Source: Nelumbo lutea (Eukaryota > Streptophyta > Magnoliopsida > Proteales > Nelumbonaceae). Taken from it: a stretch of 64,000 nucleotides of DNA. Shown here piece after piece: positions 10,811 to 23,030 of this stretch. Below the pieces are notes generated by a model that ran no database searches, was not told where the DNA came from, and saw nothing but the letters and a program-made list of their open reading frames with translations. Made by a program: the position numbers and the translations under genes. The stretch lies in NCBI GenBank assembly GCA_022828595.1, contig JAKGHH010000002.1, positions 38,968,222 through 39,032,221 on the forward strand, written 5' to 3'. The first letter of the stretch is position 1. Every line of letters begins with the position of its first letter.

Positions 10811-11505
10811 GGGTGTCAATTGTACTAGACTTGGTTCAATCTGATCCCGTCCAATATGAGTTTATTATAAATGGACCAAGTCCGGTCTAATCTGGTGAAT
10901 ACTTTGGACCATTTTGGACCGGTCTATTTTAATGTCTGAATTGTCTTAACTGTTCAAATTAGTTTAAATATCGATTGATTCCAACCCGAACTTGGTCTAT
11001 TAACACTTATATTCTTAATAGACCAGATATTGGTTCAAATTCAATCCAACCCAATGCAATATAAATCTATTACTGATGGACAGGTTCCAATCCAATCCAA
11101 TAAATACTTTGGACGATTAAGTTTGGACCGGTCCAATTCAATATGTTTTATTGGTCAATCTAATTTGATTTTGATTTGGATGGGTCCAGCCTAAGAATGG
11201 TCTATTGGCACTATGGTTTTTAAAACTGAACTAGTGACTAAACCGGTCAGGGGTCCGGTTACTGGGTCGAATGGTCCAACTATTCAAACCGAATTCACGG
11301 CCCGTTCTGACAAAAATATAAAAAATGGTCAAAACTGTTCGAATGGTTAATTGCCTGGTTCAGTGGTTTGCTGACCAAAATCAATGTTTTTTGGGGGAAA
11401 TCCAGTTTTTGGGGAAAACAGAATCGATCACCTAACCGGTTCTTGGTTTTTCCGATCCTACTGACCAATCCGACCCGATTTTGAAAACCATGATTGACAC
11501 CCCTC
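10811..11505. repeat. Dispersed GGGTGTCAAT repeat, copy A
   Basis: It starts GGGTGTCAATTG and ends ATTGACACCCCT, giving a terminal inverted GGGTGTCAAT. The body is a series of 'GGTCCAAT...GGTCTATTGGCAC' motifs. Similar sequence in the same orientation occurs at 19548-19963 and 62740-63143, so this is a repeat family of about 400 bp with no coding capacity. Copy A is interrupted by a MITE at 11212-11492. Confidence 0.65.
11212..11492. mobile_element. hAT-like MITE inserted in repeat copy A
   Basis: The left end TATGGTTTTTAAAACTG and reverse-complemented right end CATGGTTTTCAAAATCG form the terminal inverted repeat. The flanks ATTGGCAC (11204-11211) and ATTGACAC (11493-11500) agree at 7 of 8 bases, as expected for an 8 bp hAT target duplication. 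The interior carries several CCGGT motifs. A relative lies at 13277-13594. Confidence 0.7.
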
Positions 11506-13276
11506 CACCCCATGTTCTGCCATGCTTTTTGGCTGATGTAGGGCTTTATTATTGGTAACACAGCCATCAAGTTCAGCTAATTGGAACTCTCCGGTGTTCT
11601 GCTACCTTTTATATGAATTGATTTTGGATTGCAAATTTGCAATCAGATATTGAATCATGTTGCTGCTTGGAATGGACGGAGGGCAACAATGTAAATTCAC
11701 TTCCGTTAATCGAGGGCTTGTTGATATGGACGAGGGTTGATAGGGCCGAGGACCTACAAGTCTAACCTGTGAAGGAAGAAGCACGTCAAAGGCCCCGGGT
11801 GTTCTCATAGGGACAGAGACTCCGACAGTGAAATTAGTAATAGTGGTAGAGAAGACGGACGAGGCCTGAGTATAATAGATCAAACGAGGTCACCAAGAAA
11901 TTAGAGAGCTTAGATCAATAAATGCCAAGATGTCTTACTTCATTGTGTCATCAGTTATTTATGGTTAAACTTGATTGGAGTTATTTACGAGTAGACGGCC
12001 AGGATGCGATCCGCTTTATGTCATGTGTCACTATCCTAGGTTTGCTATGTGAGCGCAAGCGTTTCAGCAGTTCCATTAAATTTTACAAAAACAAAAAGGA
12101 CAAAAAAAAAAAAAAAAAAAAAGATTGGTTTCTTACATCACTCCTGATCCTTCTACAATACGATGCAGTTCGAAGTGATTGAAAATCAAAAGAAACCAAA
12201 CCCATTAACTTTTACAGGAGATAAGACAAACGTTTCAGCAGATCTAGTTTTGAAATTCAAATAGGCAACAGTGAGAGATAGAGCCGTGGACGGTGGAAGT
12301 CCTTGTATTAGACTGTTGATTATTTCTTTCACGTTGTGATTATGCTATTTGTATTATATTAAATTCCGTGAAGTGTAAGGAATGTTAAGTGAAACTTCTA
12401 AGCATATAATAATGTCTTAATCTGTTGCCTTTTCTTTCCTTTTGGATGATGTTGATTTTGGCTTTATGGGTTTATAAATCCATTCTCTTAATGCATTGTA
12501 GATATACAATATGACCTCCGCTAAGCTAACTCCTAACCTAACAGAACTTTGCTGAGTCAAGGCTTAATTATATCATAACAAGTGAAACATGAGCCTAATA
12601 ACTGAATTACATCTTTAAGTAAGCACTTGAGAAAATGATGTAACTGAATTCAAAGCCTTCTTAATCCGAGCTCGGATCTTTTGAAAGCAAAAACTTTGAG
12701 AATACAAAATTTGGCCAGGCCACATTAAGAATATTTCTCACATATATATGTTATTCATGGTTTCACGAAAAGAAGTTCTGTACTACTCATAGGCCAGGTT
12801 TGGTGCTTTCCGGGTATTATTCCATTCTCCCAAGTCCCAACCATATTTCTCAACCACGCAACGTGGTTTGGTGATGTAACATGACATGGCGAGCACTAAA
12901 AAGAAAAAAAAAATGTAACATGACATATGACGTGGTCAATAGCTTTAATTAGTCATAATTGTTTTACTCAATAAATAATCACCCTGCAATCAAAAGTAAA
13001 TACTAAAAATACACAAGACTCAAATAATCAATACTAATGTATAATGAACCATAATTGGAACAGTCTCTTTGGTATTGTCTGATTATAATTGAGCTTGGAT
13101 CTACCTTATATGTCCCGATTACATGTACCGATTATAATTGGATTGGGATTGGCTTTACTTGTTCCAAACTGCTTAAGACCCGATTGTAATAAGATTTAAA
13201 GTATAAATTAATCCATACTTTTAATTATATTTTTTAGTTTCAATAATTAAGTCAGGAGATTCGGAACTTCTCAAAT
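11506..13276. other. Intergenic, no gene seen
   Basis: Short open frames on both strands resemble nothing known. A poly(A) run is at 12101-12122. The pair 'GTAACATGACAT' (about 12877 and 12915) is a small local repeat. Confidence 0.5.
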
Positions 13277-13594
13277 CATGGTTTTTGAATCGTCGTTGAT
13301 CAAGATGGTCACACTGTTGAGACTGAAAATCATTCAGGAAATAGGTTCTGTTTTACTCTAAATTCGGTCCCTAATAAAAAATCATTGATTTGGTCAATGA
13401 CCCGTTGACTCGGGTGGTTAAATCATCGACCTGTTTGACCCATTCAACAGTTTTTGACGGTTCTTTTAGTTTAATTATTTTTTAAAATTTATTGTCAGAA
13501 CAGACCATTCGTTTCAAATTTTACAATTGAACCATTGACCCGAAAACCGGTGGCCAAAAACGGTTATAGTTCTGGGTCATTTTTTAAATCATTG
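13277..13594. mobile_element. hAT-like MITE, CATGGTTTTT family
   Basis: Left end CATGGTTTTTGAATCG, reverse-complemented right end CAATGATTTAAAAAATG. The interior has the family's 'TTGACCCGTTGACTCGG' and 'CCGGTGGCC' motifs. Flanks TCTCAAAT and TCTCTAAG could be a decayed 8 bp target duplication. It is the same family as 11212-11492. Confidence 0.5.
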
Positions 13595-13848
13595 TCTCTA
13601 AGGACATATTAACCTTCAAAATTGGACAGATGTTCTAACTCGTGGTATTTAATGTATCAGTGGGTTCAAAAACTCTGATACATATCGTATGGTAAATACC
13701 GGTTACATGTTGATACTTGGAACCTTGGATATTCTTGACTATAAACCCAAAGGATTTGCTTTGGAACTGGTTCTTGCAACGTCTTAACCCAGTCGAGCAT
13801 ACAGATCTATCCTAAGTTGGACCATACCCAATCCTTTACCAACATTAA

Positions 13849-14138
13849 GGGTCCGTTTGGTCTGTAATCAGAATAGGAATCAGAATTAGAATGGCTTATT
13901 CTCATAGTTTGTTTGGTTCAAATAGAAATGGGAATGAGAATTAAAATTAGCAGGAATATTGGGATTTCATTCCCAATCCAAGGGAGTGATAGGGAATGAC
14001 CAATCCCTCAAATGGGAGAATACCATTTCGGCAGAAATGAGAATGGGATTTCATTTATATTCAATCAAACAGTTGAATTCAAAATAACCCATTCTGATTC
14101 CAATTCCAAACCCTTATTCCTACCAATCAAATCGGGCC
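13849..14138. mobile_element. Tourist-like MITE, un-nested 290 bp copy
   Basis: It starts GGGTCCGTTTGGTC and ends with the reverse complement of GGCCCGATTTGATTGG, flanked by TAA at 13846-13848 and 14139-14141. It is full of GGAAT/ATTCC. Being uninterrupted, it is the reference for interpreting the nested set at 9728-10634. Confidence 0.8.
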
Positions 14139-16918
14139 TAAATTCACTCGAAAGAAAATAAATAAAGATTAGAGGTTTTCGACGACATGCATGATGTTTT
14201 TTTTTTTTCCTTTTAAAAAAATTAAAACAGCTGCTACAAGAGAATTGTTTTTTCTTGTTTTTTTGACGAGTGGCACATGCAAATGCACGTGAAAGAGTAG
14301 ATAGAGATAAATAGAATGCAGAAAGAGAAAAATAAATAGATTAGATTTTTGACATAATGGTCTGGATGTGAAGCCAAGAATATTAACATTATATATAATG
14401 TGATATACAATGAGTTTATGCGACTCTTGTAATGTGTAGAGCGAGCCTTTATTGGAAATCAATCCAACAATAGTCAAATTGGGTTGCATCATTTGGACTA
14501 TTAATTGTCTATTTCCTTGTCCCACCAACATTCACAACCAACAAAAGCTACTGTTCTGACTCTTCAGCCTGCACCTGTGTGATCAGCGAGTTTATAGGCT
14601 TTGAATCGTCTAAAACTCTACTCAATCATAACAAACGACATCAATTCCGTATTCATGGGCCTCACAATGTCTGGCTGATATCCATTATCGTGATCGGCCC
14701 AATTTCCCCTTATTATGCCGTAGGATCCACTTGTTTGCCGTATAAATTCATTTGTAATAATTAAAAGTCATAAAATTTTGGTTTATTTTTACTTTGTTTT
14801 ATTTTCATTTATAATGTAAAGAAAGTAAAAAATTAAAACAAAAGTAAATCATTATTTGCTCTCAATTCATTTGCATTTTCATACTTTTTCTAAATGAAAT
14901 CGCATTACAAACAAACCAGGATTCAAGGTGAGGTGCAATTCTGTCAGGAGAGTTCACATTGGCACCCCACATGTACATCTCGGCATACATTCGGAACATA
15001 TCCTGGATATGGGACACCTGTGGGGCACGCCTTATGGGGCGCTGATGTGAGTCAGGATGGGTTATGGTTGTGTGGCCCTTTTAAGTGGAGTTGGAGTTTG
15101 GATGGGCTCTGTGCCCCACAGCCCATCCCTCTGTCCATTGGGAACATCTTCTGTGCTTGTTATGGAGAGACATTCCTCAATTCATGGAGGGGATGGGTTG
15201 TGGGGTGCATGTAGAGCACGCTTGTGGGGAGCCCATCCCGTCTCATAGAGTCGGTGGAGAGAGTTTTCCCTTTTAAGGTTAAAATGGATATATTGGAATT
15301 ATTTTAGTATTTTTTTGCTCAAGTGGATTGATAAAATATTGTAGATCATGAGTCCGGACCTACTCTTTACATCACTTCACAGCATGTATCAGTTGCGTAT
15401 TGGGAACATCTCCCATACTTATACATTATTTTTCATGGAAGATGTTTTTAATACATGGTGAGATGTGGCTGTGACGTCGGTGTAAGGAGCGCTCTTTGAG
15501 GTATAGATCCCATATGCTAAATCCTTTCAATGAGGCAATGACCCAGTTATTAGAGGTGGTCACTCAGTGTCCCTCCAAGAATTAGAGGCAAAAGATCAAG
15601 TTTGTGAAATTGTAAGCTCTCCGTGGTAAGCTCAAAGGACCTTGCACCCTGCTCTGCCCCCAACTCAAAACAAAAAGGAAAAAAAGTACCATAACCTTTA
15701 TATCCTTTGTGTTTCGTTTTATTTGCAAAAAAAATAAAAAGAAAAAAAACCTACTGTGCCTACGAAATTGTTCTCTCAATTTTTATTGAAGGTGCATTCT
15801 TGATTAGGGATAAAGTAGGATCAAGTCAGCTTTAATTGGGTTTTCGGTTATGTTTGAGTGATGAAAACCAATGGTAGATGCAAGCCGCCGATATTATAGC
15901 ATTGAAACAAATGCGGTCTGGTGTTTCTTATAACAGATATTAGAGTGTCTGCGTAGCTTGATTCGGGATAGGTATTTTGATACTTAAGTCAACAAATTAG
16001 TGATTGTTGTTGCAAGAAAGTAAGAGAATTAAAGAATTGCAAGAGCTAAATCGCAAATATCTTTTGAGGTTGGAGATGAGGCCTTTATATAGGCAAGTTG
16101 TCGTGAGTTTTACGAAATGCATCTAGGATCTTTGATTTGTCCAGTTCGGAGGTGGATTCCGTGTAAGCAGGTAACATTTATCCAATCCCACCCGAAGAGG
16201 GTGGGGCAATACTGGCTCTTTCGACGTGGCGTCGTGATCCCAGAGAATTCGGAAGTGATAGCCCACTTAAGGGGGAGGTTGCTCGGCACATTAGGCAGAT
16301 CGCTAATTAGAGCAAATTGGTGGAATTAGGTCGCCTCTTACACCGACTTGAGGTCTTGTTTGGTTGTTCACATTTCAGCCAGTGGTTGTAAAGTGTCCGA
16401 AGTGCTCCTATGATCTGCTTACCTGGTGTCGAGATGTCACTCTATTGTTCTACAATATCACTTGACATGATATCATTAAAAGATCAAATTACCCCTCATC
16501 AATAATCTTATCCAACCCATATAAATTCCTTAAAAACTTTCCCTCAATTTTATATTTCTCTTATATTTCCTATCAAACCAACCACAGCGTTACCATAAGT
16601 GGTTTTCTTTCTTCTGTGATCAAATGTACCGGTTTTTTAATCCACCGAAATGTTAAGTACTAGTAGTTAAGTCTTTTTAATGGGTTTAAATATTAAAATG
16701 CATCATTACGTATTTGTTTGTAAAGTATCAAACTGAAGAAATACAAAAAGGAGTATTAAGAACCTCGTTTTTTGACACTTTTATTTCTTGTACAAAGTGG
16801 CTATTGACAGACTCAATCTACGTTCTCATGATTATCAGTATGAGATTTTACCATTAAATCTTCTTTAAAAGGAATAAAAAAAAAAAAAAAAAAAACAGAA
16901 GAATGCACTTAAGATTTT
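14139..16918. other. Intergenic, no gene supported
   Basis: A GC-richer patch at 14930-15260 has open frames in all three plus phases but no recognisable protein. At about 15960-16330 a leader-like stretch with GCCTTTATATAGGCAAG (16081-16098) resembles the promoter part of an LTR, possibly a solo-LTR fragment, but I find no LTR ends. A poly(A) run is at 16876-16895. Confidence 0.4.
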
Positions 16919-17146
16919 GGGGCCATTTGATAACAGCTGAATTTGCTGAATTGAAAGACTTATTGTTTTTGTCTTTTAGTGGATAGAATTATTAATGGTA
17001 AAATATTCAAAGAGGCATAATAATAATCTGTTGAATTCCAGCTTCAGCCATTGAGGAACCTACAACCTCCTTAAAAGCTTTTTCCCTGAAGGACAAAGCA
17101 TTAAGCTTTTCAGTACAAGCCACTTCAGCTGTTATCAAACTGCCCC
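16919..17146. mobile_element. hAT-like MITE, 228 bp
   Basis: The left terminus GGGGCCATTTGATAACAGCT and the reverse-complemented right terminus GGGGCAGTTTGATAACAGCT differ at two of 20 bases. The flanks TAAGATTTT and TAAGATAAT agree at 7 of 9 bases. A GGGGC...TTTGATAACA terminus is common among plant hAT MITEs. Confidence 0.7.
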
Positions 17147-18802
17147 TAAGATAATAGGTTCTACAAGGTCAATCAAACCCACATAAAAGATTATCCTATG
17201 GGAGGCCTATTTACTTCAAGGGCTTTATAAGCATGGGCCGTAGAAGCACTAGAGACCAAATATGACGAATTCAGAAGAACCATTTTGGGTAAGATTAGGC
17301 CCACCAATATTTCAGTTTCCCAGGAGATGATCCTGCCTAAACCCAGCAGGACATGGATGCAAGCCCTGGACCTCTGAACCTCAGTGCAACGCAACTGATT
17401 GTCAAGGCATGACCAATTTGGCTGGGCCCAATTTGATCCAATCTCAAATTTTGAATAGGATGGGCTTTAATGTTCTAGCTCTGGGTTGGGCTTGGATCAA
17501 GATTTCAGGTAAAAGTGTAAACATGAGTGAAATGGTTTCAAAGCATAGGCCCTAAATTTCCATAAAAAAAGGCATAGCCTAAATCAACATTATTTATGAT
17601 TCCGTTTGGGCAAACTTTTGATTTTGAGATTTGGAGTGAAAGAAACAAAAATCGAATCAAAAGTGCTTTGAGCATTTGATAAGAGCTGTTTTTAAAAATA
17701 TAACAACCCCAAGCTTGAATACTTTTAAGCCACAGCCCACAAATAACAAATATTAAAATTGAGACTTTGTGATTTTGGGTTTTGAAAGCATAAATCTGAA
17801 GTTTATGCAAACGCAATTTTTTTTTTTTTTCAAACAAAATCCAACGTTGAGTATCATCAACAACAAAGATATAAGGATTTAATAACCTTGTCTCAGCTAG
17901 AGAAAGCTGGGCCTATAAAATCCACATAACATACATATAGAGCGGATTCTTCTGGACCCCAACGAAATGGAAAATTGTGGGACCTTGTCTTGATTATTGA
18001 AAATTGAAATTAATTTGTCTTGGGGATCACCAATAGATGGTAAAATTCGCCAAAAAATAAGGTTGTTGGACACAAACGATCTTGCCCACATGGCTTTCAA
18101 TTGTTTTTGCAAAATTCAATATTTCTGTCAAACCAATCCGTTTCACTGTTTTTTAGTGGATGGATGTAGTTTTGGAACCCTTTTTACATCATACACAATA
18201 AATGGGACAAGGGATTGTCTTTAGTTTTCCCAGTAGGCCATGAGTTATGGTTGGTAAAATGGATTTGTTGGGTTTGGTTGAATAGTGTCAGACGTTAAAC
18301 TTTCCTTCCCTCTCTCCCTCTCTCTTCTCTCTCTCGATCACTTTATCCGGGATGTAAATATATCGGATCGTATTCAAATCATAGTATATTTGAATCCCAT
18401 ACATATTCGAATTCAAATCTGTTAGTAATGTTGGATATCTAATATAATTCGATCCAGTTTAATTTTTGATTTTTTTTAAATATAATAATTTATATAAAAA
18501 AAACAAAAAATGTATTTTTTGGATAGGGGATTGATCCAAATCTAAATTCAATTTTCAATCGAATCTTATTATTTGATCCAATTCAACTGGAATATATCCG
18601 AACCCGATAAAATAAGATCTAATCTTTTTTTTTTGCAGTTAATATGTATAAATATATTATTAATAATAAGAGAAATATACATGAGAATTAGCAGAGTTAT
18701 AGCAGATCGAGATGCCAGAATATGAGCAGCCTCGTTCAAACAATTGATTGATTTTCTTAGTTAGCTCGATGATCTTTAGCCAAAAATATTTCTGGTTCCC
18801 TT
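17147..18802. other. Intergenic, no gene seen
   Basis: Decayed repeat-like sequence with CT-rich (18302-18335) and T/A runs. The segment 18350-18630 has the 'GGATGTAAATATATCGGAT...CCGAACCCGAT' pattern of a degraded dispersed repeat. No coding frame is convincing. Confidence 0.5.
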
Positions 18803-18933
18803 GCTATGTTTGGTTTGAAGAAAAAAGTAGGGAAAGAAAAGAAAAGGAAAGAAAAGGAAATCTTTACAAATCTTAGATAATTTTCTTATATTTTTCTTTC
18901 TTTCCTTACTTTTTCCTTCAAACCAAACATAGC
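18803..18933. mobile_element. Foldback MITE, 131 bp, copy 1
   Basis: It starts GCTATGTTTGGTTTGAAGAA and its right end reads, in reverse complement, GCTATGTTTGGTTTGAAGGA. The arms match over roughly 39 bases with about three differences, so nearly the whole element folds into a hairpin with purine-rich (GGAAAGAAAAG) arms. A relative is at 21650-21778. Confidence 0.75.
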
Positions 18934-19049
18934 CTAAATCTAATTTTTTATTAAGGTTATTTTTGAGTCTTAACTACTGTTGTAAATGCTTAATTAAATA
19001 GGAGATAATTTGGTTCATATAAAAAAATAGATTCTTACAAGAATAAAAC

Positions 19050-19133
<84 letters not shown>
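19050..19133. repeat. (TAA)n microsatellite
   Basis: About 27 uninterrupted TAA trinucleotides. Confidence 0.95.
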
Positions 19134-19547
19134 GAAAGAAACTGAGAGTTGGGGTACCTTCTAGCCACACATAGGAACTGTCGTTCTCTTTGTCTTTAAG
19201 TGGCTATGTTGACACATGCTCTAACTTGCCAAAATGTACTAGATGTTTCGATTTAGTCTGATATATATTTTTTTAAAATTTTCTGCATATATATCAATAT
19301 TTTATTGGTAATATATATGTTTACCTATTTGTTTACCTTTCAACGGGGAAAGAATTTATTTTCAGATGGGATTTTGTAAGTGAAAACAGGATTCATATAG
19401 TCGACTCATATAATTGGGATAAGGTATGGACGATGATGTAATTTTGCATGTAAACACAAAAAAAAAAAAAAGAAAAAAAAAAAACTCTCGCTGTGGATCG
19501 GGAAGTCCATATCTGGTCCAAAATCTATTTTGTGTGTAGACTGAATA

Positions 19548-19963
19548 GTCAATGCCCAGATTTAGTCCAATCCAATCCGGTCTAATATAAGTTTATTACA
19601 GATGGATCAGGTCCAATTCAATATAATGAATATTTTGGACTTATTTTGAATTGGTCCAATTTTAATGTCTGGACCCTTCAATTTGTTCAAATTGAATTTA
19701 ATTTAGAATGGTTTCAACCCAAATCTGGTCCATTGACACCTATTTTCTAATCTTCTATCAATGGTCCGGGTATCAGTTCAAATATTTAATCCGACCCAAT
19801 TAAATATAAATCCATTAATGACTGACACGGTCCAATACAATAAATACATTAGACCATTAAGTGGACTGGTCCAATTCAGTATCTCTTATTGGTTCATTCA
19901 TTTCATCTAATTTGATTTTAATTTGAACGAGTTCAACCCAAAACCGCTCCATTAACACCCCTT
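19548..19963. repeat. Dispersed GGGTGTCAAT repeat, copy B
   Basis: It follows copy A (10811) in order: 'TCCAATCC-GTCTAATATAAG', 'TTTATTACAGATGGATCAGG', then 'CCATTAACACCCCT' at the right end. The left terminus is degraded. Confidence 0.6.
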
Positions 19964-20432
19964 TCCATCCCCTCTGAGGCTCTGAAAAGAAGGAAGCTCC
20001 ACCTACCAAACCTACCCACGGTTGCTCTTAAATTTTTTTGTTTTATGCTATTTTCTTCCAAGTCTTCTAGGTTTTTTAAAAGTGGAGAAGCAAAATTAGG
20101 AATAGCAATATGAAAGGCCTGCTTTGCTTCTTTGGCTCTCTTTCTTCATAAGAAAAGTTTTTATTAAATATAATTAATACCCTCAACAGTTTTTTAATGG
20201 AAGATAATATACAGTATCTACCTAGTTATTAATATGGGTCTAAATTGTTGGTATGGTGGGTAATCGGGTCCACTTTTATAAACCCTAGGTTTGAGAGAGA
20301 ATTTGGATGCATGACTGCATGCCAATGCCAATTAATAGGTGGGTGGGTGTGGAATTAAAAATTAAAACAGAGAAGCAAGTTTTTTCTTCTTTCTTTTGTC
20401 TCTTTGGAAAAGAAGAACAAAACACCTTTTAA
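19964..20432. other. Intergenic, no gene seen
   Basis: AT-rich flanking sequence between two repeats, without a recognisable feature. Confidence 0.5.
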
Positions 20433-20823
20433 GGTGACGTTTGGAATCATTGCTGTTTCCTGAAAAGAGTTTTTTTTTTTTTTTTTTTTTTTTTTCAGAA
20501 AACAATGCTACATAGACAGACTGTTTTCTCGAAAACGTTATTTCAGGTTTTTTATTTAATACCATCATTATTGTTGCTGCCACATAGGCATTTTTCATTA
20601 CTATATCGTCATACCACTGCTTGCAATAGTAGAAAAAACGGAAAAACATCTAAAAGGACGTTTTCTCAGGCCACACTTCTATCCATTTCTAAAGTATGGT
20701 ATGAGAAAACGTTTTTTTGTAAAATGGTTAATCAAACATTAAGTGTTTTTCGAAAAAAATAAATTTCAGACATGATGCTGATGTAGCACCATTTTAGAGA
20801 AATCGGCATTGATGCGAAACACC
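20433..20823. mobile_element. Tourist-like MITE, 391 bp
   Basis: The left end GGTGACGTTTGGAATCATTG and reverse-complemented right end GGTGTTTCGCATCAATGCC are imperfect inverted repeats flanked by TAA (20430-20432 and 20824-20826). The interior has TTTTCAGAAAACAATGC and 'TGATGCTGATGTAGCACC', shared with the relative at 59069-59494. A T-tract is at 20470-20495. Confidence 0.65.
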
Positions 20824-22880
20824 TAATAACTTATTGCCAAAACTGATTTCCTTGCTAAGAAAAAATAGATTGATTAGTCTATCAATAAGGCTTACTCATA
20901 ATATTAGTATTTGGTGCTGCAGCACCCAATTTAATTGGCTGTACTACAGAAGTTTAAGATGAAAGATACAAGTAACAGCATTAGACAGCTCAAGACTTTA
21001 ATAGACTATTTCATGGGCAACATCTTGATTTTGGGCTACAAAACCCATGGAGTTGTTTGGGCCATGTGATGCAATGTGCCACATTTTAAGAGAGATTGTG
21101 GGGGCCACCATTGAATGGGGTTTCACTAAAAAGTTGACTGAACTAAAAGCCATGTTGGGTATCGGAGAAAATAACAATAAAAGGACAAGTTTTGCTTAAA
21201 GTAGATGTTTACATTAATGAAGACATTATTAAGGTTCAATTAACACAACATTTTGGATGTCATCTTAAGTAATTATTTATTCATTTTAAATTTTGATCAC
21301 TGAAAAAGATGGTACTACTTACATTTCAAAGAGTGAACTGAATACAATCCCCTAGATTAATGCATAGAAAAAAGGGGTCAAGCCCAACTGATCCATTAAA
21401 CTAGAAGCAGGGTGAGTTATAGGGACCCAAAACCTAATTTTCCGTAATTTTTCTGGGACAATAGACCTCTCTTTTTCACTTCTCTTTTACCTCTACTAAA
21501 GTGAAGATTCCTTGCTGGTCCAAGGGTAGGGCACTCTATGAACAAATGACCTTATTTCAGGGTTTATTTTTTCCTTTTTATTCTGTGTGCATTTGGTAGT
21601 TTTGAATAGAAGGGCTTGGCGTTGAGAAGACAAATAAAGATTCTTTTAAGCTGTATTTGATTTGAAAGAAAAGGTAGAAAAAGGAAACCAAAGGTAGGAA
21701 AATATATATAAGATTTGTTAAGGTCTTTTCATCTTTCTTTTTTTTCCCCTATCTTTTTCTTTTTAAACCAAACACAGCCTTAAAAAAAAGAATGAGAAGA
21801 AGGGCAGAGTGAGGTCTCATCATCTATGGACCAAGGGTTCAAATTGCTGCAAGGTAGCCTCGTTTATTTGTCCTTGATCAAAGAATTGTACAGTGAAGCA
21901 GTAATAGTTGACTAAAAAGAACTAAATAACAAATAAAACAGACGAGCATCAAACATCATGTGCCCACCATCCTCGATACAAAGTTGTTTTTTTAGGCATC
22001 CTCAGTACAAAGTTCTAGGAAAGACACGAAAAGGTGAGAGCCTGAGATTTGAGGAAAAGGAGCAATCACCATAGAGATGATGCCTTTTTGTGTGGGTTTA
22101 TGCCCATGGCCGACCTCCATTTTGGCTGCACAAAAATAAGGATTTTGTGCACTTTGCACTTTGCACTGTGGAGTGCCGACTGCCGAGTGCCACTGCTTGT
22201 TCATGGTTCCTCAATGTCAGAAAATACTGCATCTAGGCACCACGTTTCAGGCTTTTCATGCATTCTTCATAGTTCTTACACGTAAAGACACACACTATCT
22301 CGCTCTTTCTGTCTTGATTTATAAGAAGGGATGAGGTGATGTGTTAAGAAATCAAAATTCTAGAGTAGAAAATTGAGAGGAAGAGACGTATCAAGTAGCA
22401 ACTACTTGAGATCATAGTAAAAAAGTTGAGAAAAAAATGTAAAAACTGCATCTGTTTGCTATATTTTTTGTTTTTAGAAATTAATGGTCATTGGGCTTGA
22501 TGCAAAGGCTCCTCCCAAGAAAAGCTTTGGATTGCAAATTTGCAATAAGTAACCTTGGGTTCTGTAGAGTTTTTATTTTCTCTTGTTTGAAAATTTTAAT
22601 TTTCAAATTATATTTTAGTCAAGTTTTAGCTAATAACTAAGAACTTCTGTGAAAAAGCTTATCTCATTTATTTTGCTCTGTTGGAAGATTTATTACCTAC
22701 TTTGATTGCTCACCTGCTGAGATTTGCCATTCCATTTACTTCCCCATATAGGAAGTGTTCACTTTTCGATTTTCAGTTTTTAATTTTCATCTTCTCCCTC
22801 CCATTGACTTGCAGGTTTTATTTAGTTACAGTAAGAAAATAACACGTGTCCCTATCAAATGGCTTGCTAATCCTACATCT
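20824..22880. other. Intergenic, upstream flank of the ATL gene
   Basis: No coding frame is convincing. A foldback MITE lies at 21650-21778. The part from about 22500 is the likely promoter and 5' untranslated region of the ATL gene, but I see no certain TATA box. The 'CTTGCAG' at about 22809-22815 could be a splice acceptor of a leader intron. Confidence 0.4.
21650..21778. mobile_element. Foldback MITE, 129 bp, copy 2
   Basis: Left end GCTGTATTTGATTTGAAAGA; right end reverse complement GCTGTGTTTGGTTTAAAAAG. Arms are purine-rich on the left and pyrimidine-rich on the right, as in copy 1 at 18803-18933. TTAA precedes the left end and CTTAA follows the right end. Confidence 0.65.
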
Positions 22881-23030
22881 TCACATGACTAGAAGTTAGA
22901 AAACCTTGCTGGGTTTCTCATTGTTTTTGCTTAGCTTAGTTTCTTTGGAGGCAGATGGGCTTCCTAAGAGGAGCTGAAAAAGTTCCAAAATTGCAGTCTT
23001 TCTGAATCTTCTAGTTTCTTGTTTAGAAAT

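Noticed and set aside
14894..15214. 106-codon frame in a GC-richer patch
   Set aside because: All three plus frames are open here and none resembles a protein family.
15960..16340. Solo LTR with TTTATATAGGCAAG promoter
   Set aside because: Promoter-like sequence is present, but no TG...CA ends, target duplication or second copy in the window support it.
18974..19168. Open frame with a long poly-isoleucine run
   Set aside because: It is only the (TAA)n microsatellite read on the minus strand.
22049..22285. Open frames upstream of the ATL gene as an extra exon
   Set aside because: No similarity to ATL proteins, and ATL genes of this group are normally single-exon.
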